Position numbers and translations under genes: made by a program | Assembly: GCA_024663395.1 (NCBI GenBank) | Contig: JANFAH010000008.1 | Location: 1,426,001 to 1,490,000, forward strand | Origin: Pisolithus tinctorius | Lineage: Eukaryota > Basidiomycota > Agaricomycetes > Boletales > Pisolithaceae | Direction of reading: 5' to 3' | DNA: 64,000 nt | The notes under the pieces: model-generated | Databases searched by the model: none | Told to the model about the DNA's origin: nothing | The model's input: the letters and a program-made list of their open reading frames with translations, nothing else | Part shown: one piece after another, positions 57,248 to 64,000 of the stretch | Position numbering within the stretch: position 1 is the stretch's first letter | Layout of the letters: each line of letters begins with the position of its first letter

Positions 57248-59248
57248 ATGCGAGGGCCGTTGCTGCCTACCTTCGTAGGGATACTGCGTGCGGCCGTGGC
57301 AAGTGCTGACACTTGGTAGGCTGCTCGTTTCACTGTCGTTCACAGTTCTCAACCGTGCTCCTCCAAAGGTGCGGCAAGAACTACATGTCGAGTCTGCCCC
57401 CTGTTTCCCCCGGTGGCAATTTCCCTATACCAGCTCAATACGATGACCCACTTCTGGCTTTTCAATGCGTGTCTGCCATCCGTCCTTACCTCGCAGAAGA
57501 CACCTCCGCTGCTGTGCTCGTCGACACTCCCGTTGTGTACTACGAAATTGCCAATGCGAGAGTCATAAATCTCGACTCCGATCCCATCTCAGAAGGCGAG
57601 TTGGAGGTGAAGATTAACCTGAACGGCAACACGCTTGGGACTGCAACTGTACCCCTCAACGCCACAGCCTACGAAATTCCGTTTAGTCTGCAAGGAATCC
57701 AACCTCAAACTAGTCCATATATCCTCTCCTGTGAGGGGGTCTACAATCCCACAAGTCAGGGGGACACTCCACAAACATTTAATGCAACTGCTCCCTTGTA
57801 TGTCTTGCCGAACCCTCCAAGTGGTTCGGTCACGAAAATGGACTACCGCACTGGGGCACTTCTGGCACGACCCGCTACAGGGATGAGTGGTAATTATGAA
57901 CCTGTGTTCCCCATTGGGTTTTACACGCAGTTCGACGGGTATTTGAATGGAAACCTATCCGTTGTCGATGAGCTGAAAGCCCAAGGGTAAGTTTTCCTTT
58001 CTCAGTTCTCACATTCGCTGACTTCTTCGCTTAGGTTCACTATCGTACGTTCCTCGTAATTTGCACTAACGGGTTTTGACTTTAACGTCCAACCTCAGAT
58101 ACATCCAGTACCAACGTTCAGCAATATGACGGCGTTTCTGGACGTCGTTGATAGGATGCAAGAAGTTGGACTGTATCTCATGTACGACATGAGGTGGACC
58201 TACATGAATTCCACATCCGTTACCGAGCAAGTGAACGCCCTCAAGGACCGTCCCAATCTCCTGCTTTGGTACACTGCTGATGAACCAGACGGCACGTCTG
58301 ATCCGCTGGATGCTACAACCAGCACATATGACCTAATTTATAACCTCGACGGGTACCACCCTGTTAGCTTGGTACTCAATTGCCAAGACTACTACTGGGA
58401 GAACTACACTGCAGGGACTGACATCGTCATGCAGGACGTCTACATGGTTGGCAACAATGTTAGCTTCTCGAACCAATGGGGCACTGTATGCACGCCTGAT
58501 TATGGCGACTGCGGTTGCGATAACTGTGTAAGTATTCCAGCAGGAGACACTCAGGCAGTTCCCCCGAATTCTACGTTACCTCCCGGTCCCGTACCCGCTA
58601 ACAGCGGCATCGGCTCGTATTTCAACATTGCCGACCGTGTCTCCAGTTTCAAGAACCGGTTAGAAGTTATGGGATGGCAGCGCACGAAGGCTGTCTGGAC
58701 TGTGCCTCAAGCGTTTGGTGGATCTCAGTAAGTTCCATATCATGTATGAGACACTCCACGCAACCATGGTTCGCCTCACAAGGTACTGGACTCGCCCTCC
58801 GACAGGCGAAGAATGGGTTGTAGAAGCCATCTTGGGCATCAACCACGGAGCGCTTGGTGTTGTACCTTGGTCTGACCCGACGCCGGATGACATCAAGGCG
58901 TCAGCATCCGCATTTGCGAAGAGTCTCCCGAATATAACACCTTTCCTTTTCGACGCTCAGTCTGCTCTCAGCAGGACCAACTACGTCATTGGGGGGATCG
59001 ACATTGCGACGTGGACCAATGGATGGCAGACGCTGGTTCTTGTTACCAATACTGACTACACCATCGAGACGGTTACGTGGCAAGAAGTGGGCTCTACGGT
59101 AGTTGGTATGACTGTTGTGTTCCAGAGTGGGAGTTTGGAGACGACCTCAGGAGGCTTCACGCTCGGTCCCGTCGCATCGGGGGCGTTTGTCTTGTCAGGA
59201 ACGCAACAAAAGGGACAAGAACAGATTTATATTACAGGTAGCAACTAG
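57248..59248 (+). CDS. Secreted glycosidase-like protein
   Basis: Five exons: 57248-57315, 57369-57986, a 10-nt exon 58035-58044, 58099-58727 and 58783-59248. The first exon encodes a signal peptide (MRGPLLPTFVGILRAAVASA), joined to DTWCGKNYMSSLPP. An N-terminal beta-rich region (VVYYEIANARVINLDSDP) precedes a TIM-barrel-like part with GFYTQFDGYL, VGLYLMYDMRW, LLLWYTADEPDG (acidic pair plausible as catalytic), MQDVYMVGNN, WTVPQAFGG and EWVVEAILGINHGALGVVPW. A C-terminal beta domain ends YITGSN. Several N-x-S/T sites fit secretion. Resembles fungal glycoside-hydrolase-superfamily proteins, but I cannot name the GH family or substrate. Divergent from PIF1. Confidence 0.8.
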
Positions 59249-60980
59249 TTACATATTGTCCTGACGAACTCCTGGGCTGGTCAGCTCAACGAGCATGGTG
59301 TTTGCCTTCAGTCCCAAATTGATCTTAAACCTTGGCGCCAATAATGTTCCCCAAGCAGATGGTATCCAAATGTGCCACCTAACGCACGCCCATCCTATAA
59401 GACTCCTTCGGCAGAGCCAGTGCAGTATCGATACAGGCTCCGTCATCCTCTGACTCAGATAAGTACCACTTACAGGGCCGAGCACTTCTGAGTCGCAACG
59501 TCGTTTGTATTGAGCGCTGGTCTCGTAGTCGCTACCCGGTTGTTGCCCGATCTGCTGGACGGCGTGTATGTATCTTCGCTCGTCACCACGCGTTTGCGAA
59601 GTGGCCATGGATGGATTTTGGCTCTTATTTTTCGTCACCACTTCAACCTGGACTAACCTTTCTCTTTCCAACGGCCCGCGTTTGATTGGAAAGGAGTTCG
59701 GTGGAGTTGGGCTGGGCCTCAAGCGATGGCGCTGAAGGTCGAATGTCGTTGACTTTCTGTTACCTTCATGGATTGGTTGTTCTGAAACCGTCATCGTGAG
59801 TCGTGACAAAGGCTGGACCTTGCAAGATCGACGTCGTAACTGTTCCAACCTATACAAGTGAAGCAACGGGTATGTTTCTACGTGCCTGCTGTGCTAGTTG
59901 GCATGCTCACAGCAATCTGCGCATATCCACAGTCCTCTTTCCACCGTTGAATCGGACTCGCAGACCTCGTACAAAGATCCATTTTTCAATGGACGGCGAT
60001 CTGTCAAAGAAACGTCTGGCCAGCGCTGTGAGCCCATCCAGTTCTTATACTCTCCCTCGGTAGGGCACCCATTCTTTTCTAGCGATGATATCTATCAAAG
60101 TACTCATTTCTCGGTGATGGCTCACAACAGTCCAAGAAACCTCGCACTAACATTGCGAACACACCCGACTCCGATCCTTCCCCTTCTTCGGTATGCGGGC
60201 CACTCTTTTGTAGCGATGGTATATGTTGATCGGCCAAAAACAGGGGCCTTCTAAGGCTACCGCTGAAGGTTTATTCTTCAACAGTCGAACGTCGGGGAAT
60301 GCCTCTCAGGAGCCACTCACTACAATGTGGGGCCTCTCCCATTCGTCAGAGCCAGGTCACTCAATCTCCGTGACGGCGGTGGGTGCTGACGCTCGTACTT
60401 GTGAGGTGGCTCACGAGCAAAAAGAGCAATTCCAGGCTGCCCCAACCCTCTAAGTAACCTCGCTGGACGGCGCCAGAGGTCAGCCAATGAGCCAACATCC
60501 GACGGTATGGATTCCATGTCATCAATATTGTTCGGCAGGATCCCGTGTCGCGTACCGGCAAAGGCGCTGTTGACCTTGCTCATGGTGCAAATGTCGTATT
60601 CAACGAGCCTCGATGTTCTCGCGATACATATCTAAAACCTTTCAAGTCTTTCAACGAAGTTGTTATCACTCTTACCGAGACCATGCTGGCACGATTCCGT
60701 TCTGTGTTGCAGCAGATTATGAATCAAAATTCATATGCTGACTGTAGGCTTCTGTGTCACCATGCATTGCTTGAGCGGCTGACGACCATAACTCCTTGGC
60801 GCACTCAAATAAATCCTATTTCACCAATGAAACATAGTTACTTTGTGAAGAACAAAGATAGTCCGTGCAATGAAAATATTCCACCGCCAGTCTGCAGAAT
60901 CTGGCCATCCGCCTTAAGAAGTTTGGATTCTGGATTCCAACACATAATCAACTCATGTTACTTTCTCACTAGGGGGGATC
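59249..60980. other. Intergenic, no gene supported
   Basis: The longest frame is a minus-strand frame of 205 codons at 59249-59866 (ending LGLKANTMLVELTSPGVRQD) with no recognised motif and no splice support. A plus-strand frame of 149 codons at 60545-60994 is likewise unsupported. Confidence 0.45.
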
Positions 60981-60983
60981 CAC

Positions 60984-61825
60984 TCACTGGATGAACCAGG
61001 TCTGATCACTCGCGACGCAGTTACCGCCATGAGCGTTCTGCTGTGACTGACAATTGAATGCGACCCATTCAATAACACTCGACTGTTGACCGTGTCGTTC
61101 AACAGAATTGATTGGGGAGGGCAGAGTTAGCATGTCAACTGAGCCAAAAGGGGCACCCTTACCCAATCGTCCCTACAGTACGTTTCGTTGTAGCTAGCTT
61201 GATTAACAAAGAACGTCTCGCAGCTAGCATACTGCATAAAGATAGGGTTCCCCTTTTTGAAGGTATCAGCTAGTGATGGCATTCTCCTAAAGGGTCCACT
61301 TACCACAGTGATGTTGAACAGCTGGCCTTGAGGGAGGTAAGTTTCGTCCTGGCCAAGTACTCGGTGTGAGCTGCGTGATACGTACCGATGTTCTGATTGT
61401 CATACAGCAGCGCATCTGCGATCACTTGGCAGTCATTGGGGTCGGGTCCTCCGCCGGCAGGAGTGAAGCAGTTGGTGTTGCCTGCAATAAAAAGATGCGT
61501 GTTGGTTACTTGACTAGCATGCAAATGGAGGCGACACCCACAAGTATTTCCACACACATTCGTCTGCCTCTTTTGAGCACCGCTACGAGCGGTGAGGCTG
61601 GGTAGGTTGCTGCAAGAGAGGACCTGTGCTTCCACTTCGTTGTTCTTACCAATGAAATGAGTAGCTAGAACCTTCTCATTTTGGCAGACGAAAGCTAGTA
61701 GCATGCATTCAGAAGATCAACGTCGAGAGAGAAGAGCAGCATCACCCACGAGTAGAAGGGATCGCCGTGGCAAAAACGCCGACAGCGAACGTAGACAGGA
61801 CAGCAGTTATAGCAAGGAGTTTCAT
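60984..61825 (-). CDS. Small secreted cysteine-rich protein
   Basis: Five exons joined in phase. Signal peptide MKLLAITAVLSTFAVGVFA from ATG 61825, then AIPSTP and FVCQNEKVLATHFIGKNNEV; VCGNTC/NTNCFTPAGGGPDPND, DCQVIADALLYDNQNI; GQLFNITV; YASCETFFVNQASYNETYCR; and VAFNCQSQQNAHGGNCVASD, ending QTWFIQ, TGA at 60984. About 10 cysteines remain in the mature protein. Basidiomycetes carry many such small secreted proteins of unknown function with this CFTPAGGGPDPNDC core. Possible roles (effector, antimicrobial, cell-wall protein) cannot be told apart from sequence. A relic is at 48.54-48.79 kb. Confidence 0.8.
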
Positions 61826-61829
61826 GTGT

Positions 61830-62555
61830 GGGCACAAACCTGAAACTGGAGGAATTGTGAGGGGCTACAAGGTACTAGCGAGGATACTCTCCAATATAAC
61901 CCGCTTTTATATGCAACTGGCTGGCATTTGACTGACCAGCAACCCGATGTAGTAGCGCCCTGATACGTCAGAACACTCCAGTAAACCCACCTGAGGCCTA
62001 GGGAGTTTCCCACCGTGGCGTTCATTCGCCACCCGTAAGGTCATCTGAGGTTGCCCGGAGATCATCTATTGTTGGCCGACACAGCCTAGTTGAGTTCCGC
62101 ATGCGTTAGAATGTGAGCAAGAAACCATGTCACATTGGTTTGGACACCGGTAAGCTCTGCATGCTTGACAGAACGGGCACTTAAAGCCTTCATGAATGTC
62201 AGAATAGGACACCGTAGTAACCGGGAATCATGTGGTTTCGATGCAATCACAAACCTCTTGATTGTACGGTTGTTATATTCAGGGAGGATGTATTGCCTGA
62301 TTCCATACCCCAATGGAATGACGACATCGTCAGTGGAGGTGAAGAGGTTAAGTCTTAATTGTACCGCTGCGTTCAAGTCTTCATGACATCAGATGCATAT
62401 CACATCGCTGTTAGTGTACTCGACGAAATGAAAGTATGTCATCATGTAGAGAAGAAGGTTCGAAACAAGGTTGTCAATTACTGGAGAGTGGGACGTCACA
62501 TTGTCACTTGACACGCCTAATATTATTAGAACAAGGCTGTACACGGCGTCAATCA
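61830..62555. other. Intergenic, no gene supported
   Basis: Contains the presumed promoter of the secreted-protein gene (TATATGCAA near 61908-61916) and short frames only. Nothing else recognised. Confidence 0.5.
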
Positions 62556-62558
62556 GCC

Positions 62559-64000
62559 TCAACCCCGGACGCGTTCATGTGGCTCCTGCCATGGTACCCC
62601 TGGCCATTCGTAAGCTGTTGTGAGGTACTCGACATATACAGGATATCACTTGCCAAGTATCTGAAATATCTCCTCTTCTGTTTCTGATGCTATAATACTT
62701 CCTGTATCGTAAGCTGTCAAAATGGAAGAGCCAAGACTAATAATAGGCAGGGAACGCTCTAGTAGCTCACCGTCGGAAAGCTTTACCCGTCGGTTCTGTG
62801 GATCCCGTACGACCCCACCATAGAGCCCACGTTGGTTCAGTGAATAGCCCATCACATTGGCCTTTAACCTCATCGCGCGGTTAAACTTGAACCGTTCCAG
62901 TCATTCTCTCTGGCGGCCATCTTACAGAGAACGCTACTTACGATGTCGTCGCCCTACATCCCACGATGTCAGGTTAGCGAAGGTAGCACTTAACCCCAGT
63001 TTTATAAACGGACTGTGTAATAAAGCAGAGCCGCTCCTCTACTTTCCCAAGGAACACATAAGATGTCAATTCGTCTGCGTTTCGCGCCAGGATCAGGAAG
63101 TTTGCACAAGCCCCGGTATATTAGCTCCAGTTCGGCCGGATCGGCCGGTAAAGCCAAGTCCTCAGTCAAGATCTTGGCCGCCTGGAGGCGGTTCAACAAT
63201 CGCGAGAGTACGCCTAGGGTATTGTCGTGAGTCGTAATACGATTTGAGGGGGGGCGAATCGACGTACCTGAATGAGTGTTGCCGTCGGCAACAGGACGAG
63301 TTACGAGGATATCGATATCCCCACAGTCGGCCTTGCCTCTGCGAAATGATTAGGACTTGCGAGTCTTGACATTTATCATCCGCACCTTCGATAACTCCCC
63401 ATTATCTCAATGAATAAACTCTTATCGATCTCCAGTGCTGGGTGCCATTATCAATACCGGGAATCAAATATCAGGAGATAGCAAAACCTATTGATTTTAT
63501 GGTACTGAAAATCCTTGCAGCCTCTTCTCGCGGCATTCTCGAATTAATGTCTGTTATCAGCCTCGTAAGTACTACTGGTATGACAGGGGTGAGACCATGC
63601 CTACCATCATAGAACTTCAGGCCAATCTCTTGCGCCGGTGATAGCCGCAGACTCTTGCTGTTTGCTTTGATATCGTCAAGCGTCCTGTACCCGCTAGCAT
63701 ACCATGCAAATGCCGTGCTGCGACCTGCAAAATCAAGATTACCAAGGAATCGGAACGCAGCCGGCGACACAAATTACTTACCGACACCATAAATACCCTG
63801 AAAAAGTCTGGTAACTTCTACATCATCCGTCCGCTCATGTTCTATACGTCTCAAGTCACCGGTGTTGATTATTTCCATGATCTACTCCTCTTAAGAGTGG
63901 AGAATCCAGAGCCTAGGTGGAACTTACCTTGAGAGCCGTCTTCTCACCCACACCACGAATGGATCGAGCTTCACTGAAAGAGGTGATCTGCTTCGGATAA
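62559..64000 (-). CDS. Family-X DNA polymerase (lambda/Pol4 type), 5' end outside window
   Basis: Gap-filling polymerase for base-excision repair and end joining. From the window edge: PKQITSFSEARSIRGVGEKT (helix-hairpin-helix), IMEIINTGDLRRIEHERTDD and VTRLFQGIYGVG; then RSTAFAWYASGYRTLDDIKA and LSPAQEIGLKFYD. The palm has YRRGK-like RRGKADCGDIDILVTRP (catalytic D-x-D) and KRRRIDILCVPW (third Asp). The thumb has FNRAMRLKANVMGYSLNQRG and GVVRDPQNRRVKL, with ASETEEEIFQIL next. The last exon, 62599-62559, encodes VPWQEPHERVRG. The final intron (62653-62600) begins GC (G|GCAAGT); without it the frame would stop at ILGK. Any BRCT domain would lie outside the window. Confidence 0.9.

Noticed and set aside
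1..64000. CRISPR array, bacterial operon or prophage
   Set aside because: No spaced direct repeats of that type. Introns and gene content are fungal.

Overview
The window looks like nuclear DNA of a filamentous basidiomycete, most likely an Agaricomycete. Genes carry many short introns with GT..AG borders, some with exons of only 10-26 nt. The gene set fits too: tandem DUF6534-type seven-helix genes, wax-synthase-like acyltransferases, TPR-HET proteins, a cysteine-rich small secreted protein and a Tad1/I-like LINE. This is inferred from gene style; no rRNA or other species marker is present.

Layout. 0-11.3 kb: two tandem DUF6534-type genes separated by a complete 6.6-kb LINE with a target-site duplication and poly(A) tail. 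11.5-18.9 kb: two housekeeping genes on the minus strand, mitochondrial aconitase and an importin-13/Kap122-type transport receptor. 18.9-25.4 kb: wax-synthase-like genes (one dead copy, two intact), a dead SRPK-type kinase and a stray piece of the importin 5' end, marking local duplication. 25.7-28 kb: an AIM18-like mitochondrial chalcone-isomerase-fold gene converging on an unrecognised membrane protein. 28.4-30.8 kb: an array of decayed msrA copies and an unrecognised minus-strand coding remnant. 31.2-38.7 kb: two large intronless TPR-HET genes in tandem. 40-45.5 kb: a graveyard of partial copies (LINE tail, MFS transporter, small membrane protein, acireductone dioxygenase, PIF1 tail) that mirrors the order of the 49-56 kb block. 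46-48.3 kb: intact msrA divergent from QCR6 (complex III hinge subunit). 48.9-56.7 kb: MFS transporter, small membrane protein, dead acireductone dioxygenase and intact PIF1 helicase. 57.2-59.2 kb: a secreted glycosidase-like protein. 61 kb: a 10-cysteine secreted protein. 62.6 kb to the window end: a family-X DNA polymerase running off the edge.

How it fits together. Housekeeping genes (aconitase, importin, AIM18, msrA/QCR6, PIF1, PolX) are islands in a region reshaped by segmental and tandem duplication followed by decay. Nearly every relic can be traced to an intact or better-preserved neighbour. The most interesting unit is the TPR-HET pair: NOD-less proteins with recent internal repeat copying, a plausible non-self-recognition or cell-death locus. 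Other notable points are a single in-frame TGA in an otherwise intact LINE, a one-base lesion shared by both acireductone dioxygenase copies, and a GC-AG intron in the live msrA gene where its dead copies keep GT.

Exon borders were read by eye from splice signals and family conservation; the middles of the DUF6534-type, aconitase and importin genes are the least certain. No searches were run.
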